Below are positions 12,069-24,900 of a DNA stretch of 64,000 bases, piece after piece (position 1 is the first letter of the stretch; every line of letters starts with the position of its first letter). Below the pieces are notes generated by a model. That model searched no databases. It saw only the letters and a program-made list of their open reading frames with translations, and was not told the DNA's origin. The translations under genes and the position numbers were made by a program. Source of the DNA: Osmia lignaria lignaria (taxonomy: Eukaryota; Arthropoda; Insecta; Hymenoptera; Megachilidae); assembly GCF_051020975.1 (NCBI RefSeq), contig NC_135043.1, positions 6,138,001-6,202,000 of the forward strand, in the 5' to 3' direction.

Positions 12069-14131
12069 ACCGTGGAAACTGTTTGAGGCGGTATGATGGA
12101 TTTAAGTGGGATTTCACAAGCGTACACCGTTCGTCCGGAAAAGCTGATTTTCTTTGCTTTGGTCTGGAGATTATTCCATTACGGCATACTGCCTACAGGG
12201 AGTACGGGATGAACATTGAAACATTGTTTGCTTTTCCTTGTATTTCATGTTCACGTTCATTTGAATATTTTAATGTCGTCGTAAAGCTAATGCTGGAAAG
12301 ATTACCGGTGTCCAGATACTTATTTTACACGATTATTGCAAAAACAGGTGGAAATGGAGAAATGAAAAATTTTTCAATAAACTGAATTAAAGTGAATTTG
12401 ATAAATTTTAATATATTCCCCAGTGCACTGTTAAGAAGGCCTCGAAATATAATTTTTATGACAGATAGAGAAAAGGTGAAATCGCAAAAGTTCATTTTTT
12501 TTTATTACTACAAACCAATAGAAAAACATTGACGTGAGATTTTCAGAAATTACCTCTGTCCACTTCAAAGGATACCACTCTATCCACCCTCCGTCGATTA
12601 AAAGAAATCGATCCCTCGTGACATCCTACGCGCCCCAATGTCACCCCAAATTGAAAACCTACCCCGTCGACCAGGTGTCGGGTCAAAACGAGAAGCAGAC
12701 AGGGAGAAGGAGGAAGCCAACTATGAACGAGACGGTCAGTAGACGAAATTCTCATGCAGAATGGAATTCTCGTGACGATGGTGTAACTAATCGGCATTGG
12801 GTCTAATTGGAGCGAGGCATCGACTCGTTAGGTGTCGGAATTATGGGGAAACTGTAAACAGTACCGAAATAGCGGTAATCTCTGTCGCATGTGCACCAGT
12901 GGCGCATCCTAATCGATTGACTATCTGCTGTGACGCGACAAATTGTGTTTGCACGAGGCTGCTGCATTATGCTGGCCACAATACCCAAGGACACTGCGTT
13001 CCGCCGTCTTTGCTCCTCTTTCATCCCCCTTTTTTATTCTTGAGAAATTGGAGGTAACGGAGGGTAACGCGAGACAACGGATAAAGAGAATTTCTCTAGT
13101 GCATCCCTTAGAAGAGTTGCAATATGATACCAGAGACGTGGAGGAAAAAGAATGGTGGAAATTATGCACATCTTACAAATTACAAATATTTGGAAAACAA
13201 AAATGAACCTTTTAAAATAATTCAATATCAACAGCATAAATTACACAGCAACAATAAAGACTTTTGTTCGAAAAACTGCTCCTTATTCACATTCCACTAG
13301 CATCGATAGACAAAAGCGACTTCCGTCTAACACGATTCCGGTTCTGGCTCCGCGAATAATTCCATTCATGTGGATCGATGCCGGATGGCAAGTAAAATGC
13401 GAGAGGATACGCTTTTCAACTGCATTAGGCCGCGGGGCCCCGAGTGTTCGCTTCCTTTTCGCACGTTCCCCAATCTTCGCCCCATTGTTCCCTTACATAC
13501 ATTCATCCGGTGTGGAACACGAGCCTAGCTGGTGTCGCGACGCGTAACAACAGCGACGAGCGCGCAGCGTTTCTATAAATCGTGTTAACGTCGGTAACAA
13601 GGTTCAAGCGTCGCTTAATATCGTTTTTCTTAGCTTTAGTCACGTTCGCGGGAAAATTGAATTTTTCCCAGGCTCGTACCGCGTGTATAAATAATAGCAC
13701 CGTGGAAATATCCTGGAGATGATTTTTCCTAAAATCAAGTTTTTTCGTGAAAAATGAGAAAATAATAATGCCGTGAAACGGTGCGTCTAAACGATTTTTA
13801 ATCTTGCGAAATTAAATCTCCAAAATGGATATGAAGTTTGTATTCAAATTGAAATAGTTGTAAAGTGGTACACAGGTTGAATTTTTAATTTTCTGTTGAA
13901 AAATGTACCACAGACCGTCATAACGAACGGGTGAAAATTAATAAGAAGCCGTTTCTTCGTTTTATTTAATATCATGCAGACGGGGCGTTTTTAATGGTCA
14001 GTCGATCATTAAATCTTTTTTATCTTTTCCTATACAGTTCAGAGAAACAGAGCGCTTCTTGAGGAAAAGGGAGTGGAAACGGTATTTCCATACCATGGAA
14101 CTCATTGTACCGTACTTTACTCGGTGTGTGC

Positions 14132-14184
14132 GTTATAATAAGGGTAGTAATAAACATGGTTTATTGCCAGCCCGTTATTATAAC
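14132..14184. repeat. Nearly perfect 53-nt hairpin
   Basis: The outer arm GTTATAATAA pairs with TTATTATAAC, then GGG with CCC, then a small internal loop, then AATAAAC pairs with GTTTATT around a 3-nt loop (ATG). About 23 base pairs in total with single-base bulges. Function unknown; it is shorter than a usual microRNA precursor. Confidence 0.85.
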
Positions 14185-14434
14185 TCCCCCGTAACTGCGC
14201 GATGAAAGTTGGTCACCGATGAAACGAACGGCCCAGCCACAGCACGTTGAAATGAACCTGGCCTCGAAACGTAAAAACCAGGGAACACGTATACCGGTTA
14301 ACATGGATGGTAAAAACTGGGATAAAAGTAAATAATAACTAGCGAGGTCTGCGGGAGATTTTGGACGAAATCGGGTGGAATTGTCAAATTAACATGTTAA
14401 TGCTAGTATAACAGTGAAAATTTGATATTTTTAT

Positions 14435-14630
14435 ATTTCTAAATTTCTAAATTTCTAAATTCTCAATTTTCCAGATTTCCAAGTTACCAAATTTGTAAAT
14501 ATCCAAATTTCTTAATTATCAAATTACGGAATTTCTAAATTTTCAAATTTCCAAATTACTAAATTACCAAATTATCCAATTTCCAAGATTCTAAATTATC
14601 AAATTACCAAATTTGAAAATTTGATATTTC
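14435..14630. repeat. A/T-rich tandem tract (TTTCTAAATT-type, about 10 bp)
   Basis: Starts with three clear TTTCTAAA repeats and continues as CAAATTTCTAAATTACC-like words. It is the reverse-complement version of the tracts at 1-160 and 1428-1680. Confidence 0.65.
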
Positions 14631-15340
14631 CCACGTTTCTCCTGCCTATTCCCATAACTTCTCCAGTCCATTGCCCTTAATTGATCTGGTGTTGTTTTCA
14701 AACTATAGAATCGTTTGCTTTTACTGAAAAACACCCTGCTCACAAGAGACTGTAATGGCCAGCGTCGACAAACGACGTTTTTCCATTATTTTCTCGTTCC
14801 ACCCTTACGTTAGAAGCCACCCTTCCTACTGTTTCGACGGATGCTGTTTTCCTATCCCTCGTCTCCATCTTTCTCTCGTTTTTCTCTCCCTTTTCGTTTC
14901 TTTTACACTTTTCTACCGGCCACGTCGATCAGGAAAGCCACGTCCGAACTGCAACAGGCTACTCGATCCATAAATGCAACACCCTCGTCCATGTTTCGCG
15001 CACGTCAAACGCACCCGCCAATTTTTCGCTGTTGATCTCGACAGACTGTGCAGCCGTTCAACGACAAACTTCCGAGTTTCCTTTCTTTCGTTTTTGATAA
15101 ACGAAATAAAAGGTCGGTGTTCGGAGGAATTCGAGCGAGAAAATTTTTAATTGAATCTATTGATGCAAAGATAGAAATTTGTTTGTTTATTATTTTATTT
15201 ATTAATAAGAAATTTCGTGTTTTCGATGGCAGCTTCATTAGGCATATTTATAATAATGCTAATTTTGCATTTGCACACTATTTGTAATTAAAAGTAAAGA
15301 GAATTAAAGCAGAATAGAAGTGGGAAAAGTTCGTTTTTAT

Positions 15341-15600
15341 TTTGGCTAATTAAAGTTTAATGAGGTAGATCTATTTATATCACTGTTGTGCAAAATAGCA
15401 TTTAATTATCACTGATTTTCCACGAGCATGCTAATTATATATATAACGTTATTTGGAGTAGTCGAGTTGAAGAGTTTACTGGTCACTGTTATTTGGTATA
15501 ATTAAAATCTAATTAGACAGATATATTTATACTGTTTCTTCAATTAACTGAGCAAATTATCGCCTAATTATTTGTTAGCAGTAGTAAATATATTTTAATA
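15341..15600. repeat. Diverged tandem duplication, about 151 bp apart
   Basis: The segment starting TTTGGCTAATTAAAG at 15341 aligns with TTTGGTATAATTAAAA at 15492. Both continue through a T/CTAAT-GA-G/CAGAT-TATTTATA block before similarity fades. By eye only the first 45 bp or so align well. Confidence 0.4.
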
Positions 15601-16649
15601 ATACAAAGTTGAATAGATGCAATTAGTAACTACCTATTGATTATTAAGATTATTTCACTGATATCGCTGTTCTATCTATAATTCGCACTCTCGCAAGTTA
15701 AACGCTGATCACGAACGACGAGAAGCAGCGACGTGTAAGAAACTTCATCGACATATTCGTATGCACGTGTACGTCTTATCCTATATGTATGGTTTACATA
15801 TTGAATAGTGTCTTCCGCTTAAAGTGCATGCAGCATAAGCGAACGAGCGTATACACGTTATTCAACTGTCACATTATCAGTGTAATAATACTGCCTTGAA
15901 CAAATCTATATTCCTGCAATTCTTTTGAAATATGCATTGATAACACCGTGAATTTCGTGATAATCCTTCCGTGTATTATACTCGGTTTCTAATTCAATGC
16001 TGTCGTTTATAGATTGATACATTTTATAATATTTACCACATTTTTTTAATTTTCTGTAAGGTTCTATAGGAAATTATAAGGGTTAATCCTATCTCATATT
16101 ACTTTGATACATTTTGAAGATTTTCATTTATACTAAAATCCAGCTAACAGTATTTTCCCTGAATCGACTCAATTTCATTTTCAATTCACAGAAAACAGCA
16201 GAAAGTCCATGTACATATTCACGTAGAGATTCGTTGGCCCTCCGAGAAGAACCGTGTCGCCTAATCATCATAACTTGCTCTAATGGAACGCGTGCTCTTG
16301 TCGCGCTCGACGCATAAAACGCGAGCTTCTTGCGCCCAGGAATTCGAGGACGACACGCTCGAATGGCTGCTGATATTTCGACGATGCGAGAAACGTGGTT
16401 GTTCGTTAGGTCAGCGGATAATTAGAGGCAGCACTTCGCTTCGGGCAGTGCAGCCTTCCTGAGTGATGCCAACCGAATACAAACTACCGGATATCTCCAC
16501 TGACCGGGAAATTTTCACCAAAGAAAAGATATTTTCTCTCTGATTTTTTTGTAATTTTTTATTCGAGTTCAGTGGAACGAAGAAGACAAATACTTTTTAC
16601 TTCTTTGAAAATTAATCTTGGTGATTTTACAATCCAAAAAGTCTAATAG

Positions 16650-17175
16650 ATTTCATGACATAAAACTTTCACAGAATACCAAATATGGTACATCAATTTA
16701 CAGCTTAAACCCTCAGGAAAATTGCTACATATACGTTTCATTAACATCCCTTCTCTGAACAATACTATCTCATTAATAATCTAGGTTAATAACACAATAT
16801 TCAACTGTGCCGCATTTCGACCTACAGAAACTCTGATACTATTTCATGACATAAAAGTACCATAAAATGGCACTTATGCTACATCAGTTTAAAGCCCAAA
16901 GTTTTATGAAAATGACCACGTAAACTTTTCGTTAATGTGCCCTTTTTGAACGAAATAATCTGGGTTAACGACCACATCGATTAAATCTGCTTGAAATGTC
17001 GAAAGTCAGGCATGATTTCGTGACATAAAAGTTTCGCAAAATAGCGCACATGATATGTCAATTTAAGGGTTGAAATCTGAAGGAAATTACCGCATAAAGA
17101 TTTCATAATAATTTTTAATACAAAATGGCTGGTTGCCAACTGAATGAATAACTCCAACTTCACATGTTTTAAAAT
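16650..17175. repeat. Three diverged tandem copies of a unit of 174-191 bp
   Basis: Copies begin at 16650, 16841 and 17015 with ATTTCATGACATAAAA, ATTTCATGACATAAAA and ATTTCGTGACATAAAA. Each continues with a pyrimidine/CA stretch, then TACATCAATTTA / TACATCAGTTTA / TATGTCAATTTA, then a GAAA-TTACCGCATAAA-like block and a CATTAA(T) block. Copies 1 and 2 also share a TCTAGGTTAATAAC / TCTGGGTTAACGAC segment. No coding potential shared by the three copies is evident. Confidence 0.75.
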
Positions 17176-18711
17176 GTACATGTGGGTAATTGTTCTAGTT
17201 TGTGCACAGCGATTGCACGAGTAAAAAAGGCTGGCGACCGGAAGTGGCCCAGCGAGGTCGTTGATCTCACCAACCCTCTCACCTGTTCTCGTCACGAAGC
17301 TTTTCTTTCGAGCGGCCAAAGGATTGCCCCTGGCCCCTCTTCGCTGTTCCGTGAGTCGTCTAGACGCGTGGAGACGCATCGGGAGACTCGATGAAGCTCG
17401 TGAAAAAGCTCGAGATCTTGATGAAAACTAGCTTTGGCAGCTTGTGATCAAGATAAAGAAATTTCATGGTGTAAGAAATTTTAAACTTTGCCTCGTTTTG
17501 ATCGAATTAAAAAATTTCAAAGTTTAAATTTCATGGCTGGTTCCTAGTACTTCTTTAATTTTCATTTTTGACATTTATCCAATTTATATACCTACGGATA
17601 CTAATCCTTCAACGTGGAAAACAGTGTATTACTGTTATTCCGACGGGAAATATACGGCGATGGCGAAAAAATATCGCGAGAGAAATATATATCTTGCGAA
17701 TAGAAGCGAACGACTTTTTCAGCAGTACCTGTTCTCATTCTCCAATAGAGAAACATGAAATAGCATTATACCAAGTAACTATTTTAACCTTTTTAAACTA
17801 TATATTATCTGTGTCTTTCCTTTGCAATAAATAATATTTTTTATAACTTTGAAAATTAGAGGAACTGGATATTATGAATAATAGAAAAGAAAATATTGTG
17901 AAAATTGTAATAACAGTAATAGCGATGTAGTAATTAATCAACGCGTTAATTTATTATTTATCGATAAAGAGGTAATGTCTATCCTTTTTATTAACCAGTG
18001 TAATACGTTGAGAAGATATTTCCTCTGACAAGAAAATTTATCGTCCTTACCTATGCAAACTTCGAACGTATAGAAGGAGAGTTTCGCAAAAACCTCGTTT
18101 CACAGACTTCTCTCACCACGTCATCACGGAAACTGTTGTTACGTTACTTCCTGCTTTTTCCACAAAAAGGGAACGTTGTTTCGACGCGGGGGAATAAGAA
18201 CGGGACGTTGTCACCTCGTTCAACGACTTCGCGTCTACGCTTCGATGTTCTTGGATGACGAACGAAACACGATCTCTCGTTTCAATCCATCGGGTTTACT
18301 GTTTCCTATGGCTTTCATTATATTCTACGTTCAAACATTTGCTCCTTTTATATTGAAAAGATCCGCGATGCAATTCAGAGATCGTTTGTTCCTTCCATGT
18401 CGATGGAAATACCGTGTCTTGGTATTTAAAAATTAGACCAATTACAATAGCTATCATAATTTTTATATTTTTATATAAAATCTCTTTTCCAAGATAATCT
18501 CTTTTACAAGAAGCACCGAAAAAAAAAGTTACCCAGGTGGAACAGAAACTAATCTCCGTCAAGAAACATTCACCAAACAACATAGCCTGTTTACCAAGAA
18601 GTTCGCTAATTTATTCATGAAAAAGCTGGAAATCCAGGGGGAAGTTCAAGCTATCCAGACGGCAACAAGAATCAAGAAATATGTATCACGTTATTCGGAA
18701 TAAAAGCGGTC

Positions 18712-18740
18712 AGAATACCCAAGAATACCCAAGAATACCA
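18712..18740. repeat. 11-bp tandem repeat, nearly three copies
   Basis: AGAATACCCAA repeated without interruption, the third copy ending AGAATACCA. Confidence 0.8.
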
Positions 18741-21700
18741 TATAGATAATATCCTGGCTCTGTTCGATTCGTTTATGTAGGTCAGCTGGGGAAAAGAGAA
18801 GAAATTTCCAAGGATATTCAAATGTATCGGTGCATCGGTGTAAGAAGAAGACGTTTGTAAAGAAAGGAAGCTTCTTTTTGGGCGAGGAACGATACACCAC
18901 TCGAGAAACGAGCGGCGCCGGCTTTGAATAGAAAATAATCGAGGGCTCCGTTGAGAATAACGGGAAGTGGCAAGGCGACGAGAAAAAGACACCGGATCTT
19001 CGACAATGCCACCAACACCGTCGTCTACCACTTCTTTTTTTTTTTCAACGGAAAAACAATGCCTCCGCATTGTCACCAAAAGTCAACCAGTGGAACGTCG
19101 ATACGACGAGGTTTAAATTTCATCCCTCTTTCTGTGGAATGTTTCAGACTCGTGGAGATACGATTTAAGAATAAGACTGCATGAATTTCTTGAAATTTTA
19201 TGAATTACTATTATATTAAAATTTTCATCCCCTATAACTCCTATTAGAAATTTATAATATTAAATTCTTTTTTATTTTACACTAAAAATTAATACAAATT
19301 TAATACACCAAAATAACCTTAAATTTAAATTCTAAAACCCACCCTTCATTATTAGAATCATCCCCTGTTAAATGAATCACATATCAAGATCAACATTCAG
19401 CTTCCTACAATAATCAATATAAACACCCCTAAGCCTATCCCTTGAAATCCTCCCTAGTCATTCGTATTAACCAAAAAGCAAACATGCTGTTAAATGTACA
19501 AACACAACAGACCAAAGGGAACTTCAAAATCAGCTCAAACTTCTCTCTTTAACCGGGCGCATCCTCGACAAACTTCATCCACAGCATAATTCCAGCATGT
19601 AGGTAGTCGTTCATAGCATAACCTGAATTTCTCCCAACCCTTCTACAACCAAGGATTATAAACTATGCGCGTTAAAACGCGCACCCCCCAAAAACTTACG
19701 GCGAAGCCGTTATCCGAGGATGTTACGTAACTCGAAGGGTGAGATACTCGACGGGTCTCGTTTCACAGTTGGCAAAATGGTTGAAAACGGGAGTGGAAAA
19801 ACGGTGTCGCGCAATTATAGCAATGGTTCTCCCAGCCTCGTCAACTTATTTGCTAAATTACCCTCGTGGTATCATCGGTAGCCGTTCGCGGACACGAGTT
19901 TGCGAAGCGAAACGAGCACCGGCCCTTTCTACCTTCAAAACTTGCCTCGCTCGTTAGGCACGCACGCCTCGCTGCAAAGTTACATCGTTACAACGACCGG
20001 AGAAAAAGCTTCTCGGACCAAGATAGTTCTGCGAATGAGGCTGAGAAGAGTTACCTTCGTTGAACGATGTGCTTCGTTCTGTCCAATATTATTCTTTCAA
20101 AAATGATCCAACTATACTGTATATAAATTCTGAGGAAATTTTCAATTTCAATTTTTAGAGATAATTAATTTTTTAAAGACACGAATCTTCTTTAACTTTC
20201 ACGTTGAAAACTTCATGCAGTATCAATAATGTCTATAAAACCTGCAGTGTCACTGGATTCATCTTGACATTTTCTAACTTTGCTTTGTAAGATGTCCATC
20301 GTGTTTGCAATGCTCTTACAACCATCGAATTGTCTTATTGCCAAGTTTTATTCGGTACTCCAGAAATATGGAGCAAATATGGAATAGATATGGGTCAGTG
20401 AATTTTAGTATGTCAACTAAAATCAACCTGAGAAGAATCCTAAATATAATTCATATTTCAAGTACTCGTCACTGTTTTTACACCTTCTCTTTTAGAAAAT
20501 TAGGCAACAGCCCGTCGAATGCAGGAATTAATCGTGCACGAGAGTGTCAAAAAGCAAGCACTCGCGATCATTCGAAGAGGGGTGGAAAAGCTGGCCCTTT
20601 CAATTTTCCGCTCGAGGGGTCGAGATGTATCCGGCGGTCGAGCCACTTTCATCGCGCGAAACGTCGTGGAAAAAACATGGTCCTGCGCGTTTTACAACGT
20701 CGCTTGCTCGCGAACGTGCAGCCGCGTATTTTCAACCCCTCTCGTCGGAAGACGTACAAAGTCGGCTCTAAGTATCCGAGCCTCTAAACTCGTTGGGTTA
20801 CTCAACCCTCTAAGGGTCGCTGGCTGTAGCGTAACTCACGCACCCCTGTATTTTTTTTTTTCATGGTCGACGTTTACGAGCGTCTCGCGATAACGAACAG
20901 GCCCGTCGTTGCTGAAGTTTCATGATTTTTCTGGAAATTTTAGGGTTTCAGGGTGAACTCCAAGAGTATCATTTTTTATTCTCTTTTTAAAGTCTAGGAC
21001 GGAATTTATATTTTTAAATAAAACGTAGGGATCAGAGCATGTATATCTGATCATATCAATTTTATGAAATCGAATTTTCAATTTTCCATTTAGACTAACG
21101 TTAAAATTAAGAATTTCAATTCGGTATCTTACACTATTAGTATTCTGCCAAAACAATGAAAGGGTTAAGAAAAAAAAAATTGAAACACATGGTTAGTGAA
21201 GAGAGAAAGAAACACTTTAGATGAGGGAACAGGATAAACCTTCTCTGGAGTATTATCGCGATGGCGACGAAATTGTTGATAAGCCGTCCACGTGGAAGGT
21301 TGTTTCCATAGTTCGTGTACCGTGTGCTTCCATGGAAATGATGGTAATAAGCCAACCGAGCCAGACGTTCATGGCGTCGATGCAATAGCTGCTCGGACAC
21401 GCGACCTCGTGAAATCCCTTTAGTCACGGAATCCGCGACCCTTCGATTCAACAATCCCCCTTCTTTCCAACGGCACGTAATTCCATCCGCCTTCGGAATG
21501 GCGCCTTTATAGGGACCGCGGCTCGAGAGAGCCCTCGTGGAACGTTCATGGTAACATTACGGGATGTCGTTCGCGGGATCTTTGCGAGTTGAAAGGCCAT
21601 TGGCAATTTTTGTTCCACTCCTAAACTGGCCAACGAAGAAAGCTGGTTACGCGTTTGGAAAATCGCTTTCAGAAGTTCAGCATAGAGGGATGAAAATTGA

Positions 21701-21968
21701 ATATGGAAAGGGTCGATAGTTCGGTGTAATTTAGGAAGCACTTACACCTTTCGAGGGAGGCAATGAACAAAGAATATTCAAATATGAAAAATTCTAATAA
21801 GATGATTTTTCCAAAATTTCGTCGAATCGTGCGATCATATTTCTAATATCATTTTGACGGGTTGAAATATATTTTCATTAATAAATTTGCATATTAAGAC
21901 GTTCAGTCTTGTCGACAAAATACAGCAGCATGTTTCCCTTTCACGCAGGTATACCAGTGTCATTTGCA

Positions 21969-21991
21969 CGTGATCAATCATAATGATCACG
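21969..21991. repeat. 8-bp inverted repeat with 7-base spacer
   Basis: CGTGATCA and TGATCACG separated by ATCATAA; could be a dimeric protein site, but no family-specific match is claimed. Confidence 0.7.
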
Positions 21992-24900
21992 ACTATAAAT
22001 TCGTCCCGACCTAATTCCTTTGATTTATCACGAACCTGTGGCCCATCGTTCCACACTTCTCTTTACTTCTTCGCGACTGAAGCTGCCGTGGAAAACACGA
22101 CGATAACTCAACTTCACTCGTTCCGTAATGAAACTGTAACTCCAGCCACGTCATTTTTTCCCTTGCCAACGACAATTATTTACTTTGACTCCGGCTAACG
22201 TTGGAATTTCGTCGTTTCGAGGATAATGGATCGTTCGAAGGCGTGTCTCCCACGTGGGATTGCTTTTGCTAGGATATTTCGATTTTAAAGGAAACAGAGT
22301 AACGTTCCGTGTTCCAGGAACAGCAAGAAAACTTCTAACAAGATAAAGAAGATTTTGCGGACTTTGAACGCTGCTCCAGATTGCTTTCGCGGTGTTTCGA
22401 GAAGATTGATGGATTTTAAAAGAAGCATTGCTTTTTAAAAAGATTAAAATTAAAAAATCTCCGCTTCAAATTATTTCAGAGTGATAGAAAAAGCGAATGT
22501 TTCAAACGTTGTCAAACATCGGATATGTGAGAAAGCTATTCAAAGCAAAGAAATAATTAATCGTCTACTTTCACCGATATCAGACACGCTTTTTTCCCCC
22601 CCTAGTTTATGCGTACTGAAAGGGATAAAAAGTTCTCGTCCCATCGTTTCATCCGCGACGTAAATCACAGCCTGGCAAGGGCTTGTTCCATGAAAGAGCA
22701 CGAGCGGTTCAGAAATTATGAATGAGTTGCACTTTGCAAAATTAGAGCTTTGCGTTCTAACGCGTACCGGCTATTAACACGCATTTCCTGCAATTTGCAG
22801 CTCACGCGTGAGATGCACTTTGACGGATGTTTCCTGGGAAAATTTACAACTACTCAAAGGTGTCGATGGAACAAATAATCCTTGTTGATGTTCCTATCGC
22901 ATGCGGTTGTGGAAACGTTATTCTATTTACTCTCTACACACTAATTGATTTCTGATGATGATAATTAACACTCGAACGGTGCCGTGAAAATAGACACCGT
23001 TGTGTGGTAAATTTAATAAATAAATATCATTAACGATAGTATCACTCTGAAAAAGCTTTAATTTGAAAAGATTTTGTTTTTTTATCAGTGACGATAACTG
23101 TATAAATATTATCGTAATTTCTTTCATTAATTGCTTTTTCAATTTTAACAGAATTTCAAAATTACACAGCTTGTTTTAATTAACATCCTCTGAGTTATAA
23201 CACTTTAATGAATGAACACAAGAGACATTCATTTGCGGAATTGTATGTTGTACGAGAATAAAGGAAATGATGACATATTTTAATTAACAATTTAACGATA
23301 ATTGGAATTAAAAACTTCAATAACAGTGATTATTTGATAGCCATTGTAAATAAAAAACAATTACAATTAAACTGTTTTGTTATATATTACAGAATAATAA
23401 ATCACAAAGTTGGAAACTTGTTTGATCGATGAACATCATTTTCTCTCAACGATGTTAAAAAATTGTTTATCTTATCCGTGAAGAGATATCAAAAGCAGCT
23501 AGGCGTTTGTTTCTCTCACAGAACTAAAAAGTTTCTTGCGAAACTTTTCGTTTTTCAACCCCTCCAAGAAGTTAAAGTTTCGCAGAGTAGAAGTTGCCTT
23601 CTTATTAATTCTGTTTGACGATGAACAACTAGAAGCGCCCGCGTAAAACGGACGTCTATTATTGTAGCTGACTGGTCAAAGGTCTTCTCGAAACTTAACT
23701 TACTAAATTTATTCATAACTTTATATTTTTTATTTATTTCTGGTATTATTATAGCATTATATACCGAAAATCTTGAAACAACCCTAAAGTTCCTAAATAT
23801 CTATATCGAAAGAGCACAAACTATAAATCATGAAACACATAATAGATCCTATTCGATTTTCCAAGAAGTACTTACACGACACTTCGATTCCAAGAGTTTC
23901 ACGATTCTCCCCGAGCGGTTCGAGTTGAAACCTACGAAAAGTTTCTCTCGCCATCTAGATCTTCATAGAAGCCCAGCATACCCGGAAGTTTCACTAATTG
24001 TCCTTTCATCGGGCGAACAACTTTCGGAGCATGTCCGACCATAAATGATCCCAACCCGATCTCGACGATGTCTTTCTCCCTAATAAGTCTAATTCACTGG
24101 TTGGTCCTTAGGATCTGCTATGCAGATCAGCTCCTCCTCTGATTCTGCTCGAACTAAACTTGAAGTTTGCGACCGTATAACGTCCAACTTCCGGCTCAAC
24201 CAGAGAGAGGCGTTACTTTCGATTTAGCTAGCCTTTGATACGCGACTCTTGTGACATTTTTGGAGCACTCATAGTTCAAAATTTCTATTGATGTTCAAAA
24301 GATTTGTGCAACGATAATTTTTTAATTATAATTTTGTAAATCTGGAATCTTGGTATCCAGATACCTATCCAGATCGTAAAATTGTTTGCGATCGAATCGA
24401 CAAGCTTGGCGACTTTGTTTTATTTATTCGAAGAACGGTATCGTCTTTCCTTCGCGTTTCTTCACCTTTTTTCTTTCCAGGGGTACGTTTCAATCGACAT
24501 GTTTGCTCGAAATGTCTGACCGGCGAGTTGGTCGTCGCGAGAACGGCTAAGAGGAACAAAGTGCAGAACCGGAAAAGATCTTAAGAGGATTTCGAGATCG
24601 CACAGAAAAGTTTCTTCCGGCTATAATGCACCGGAAACTTGTCTCAGACGTCTCTGGCTGGCGTGAATCCATCGGGTAGTAAATGGATGTAAACAGCTGA
24701 ACGAATGAAGAATAATCCAAGTTAAAAAATATTTCCAACTCTAATTTCAGCTCGATTAATTTGATACATTATAAAAATTTCTAAGTATTTTACTTTTCGA
24801 GGGTTGAAATTAAAAATTAAATAAAAAGCCTCAGTATTTTTCGAATAAGACAGCCTGCAACACTTTCCAGATTCACAGGAATCGGTCCCGTTTCATTGTT

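Noticed and set aside
12534..13206. Several overlapping open frames on both strands
   Set aside because: Mutually overlapping in many frames with no family resemblance; compositional effect.
17125..17155. GGTTGCCAACTGAATGAAT resembling a mariner terminal repeat
   Set aside because: Several mismatches, no partner terminus and no transposase remnant nearby.
16981..17379. Minus-strand 132-codon open frame
   Set aside because: It runs through the third copy of the 174-191 bp repeat; the other copies carry stops in the matching frame, so there is no conserved reading frame.
20305..20893. Overlapping plus-strand open frames of 124-160 codons
   Set aside because: Three frames are open at once in a GC-rich stretch, no domain is recognised, and the region lies inside the intron; this is what stop-codon scarcity in GC-rich DNA gives.
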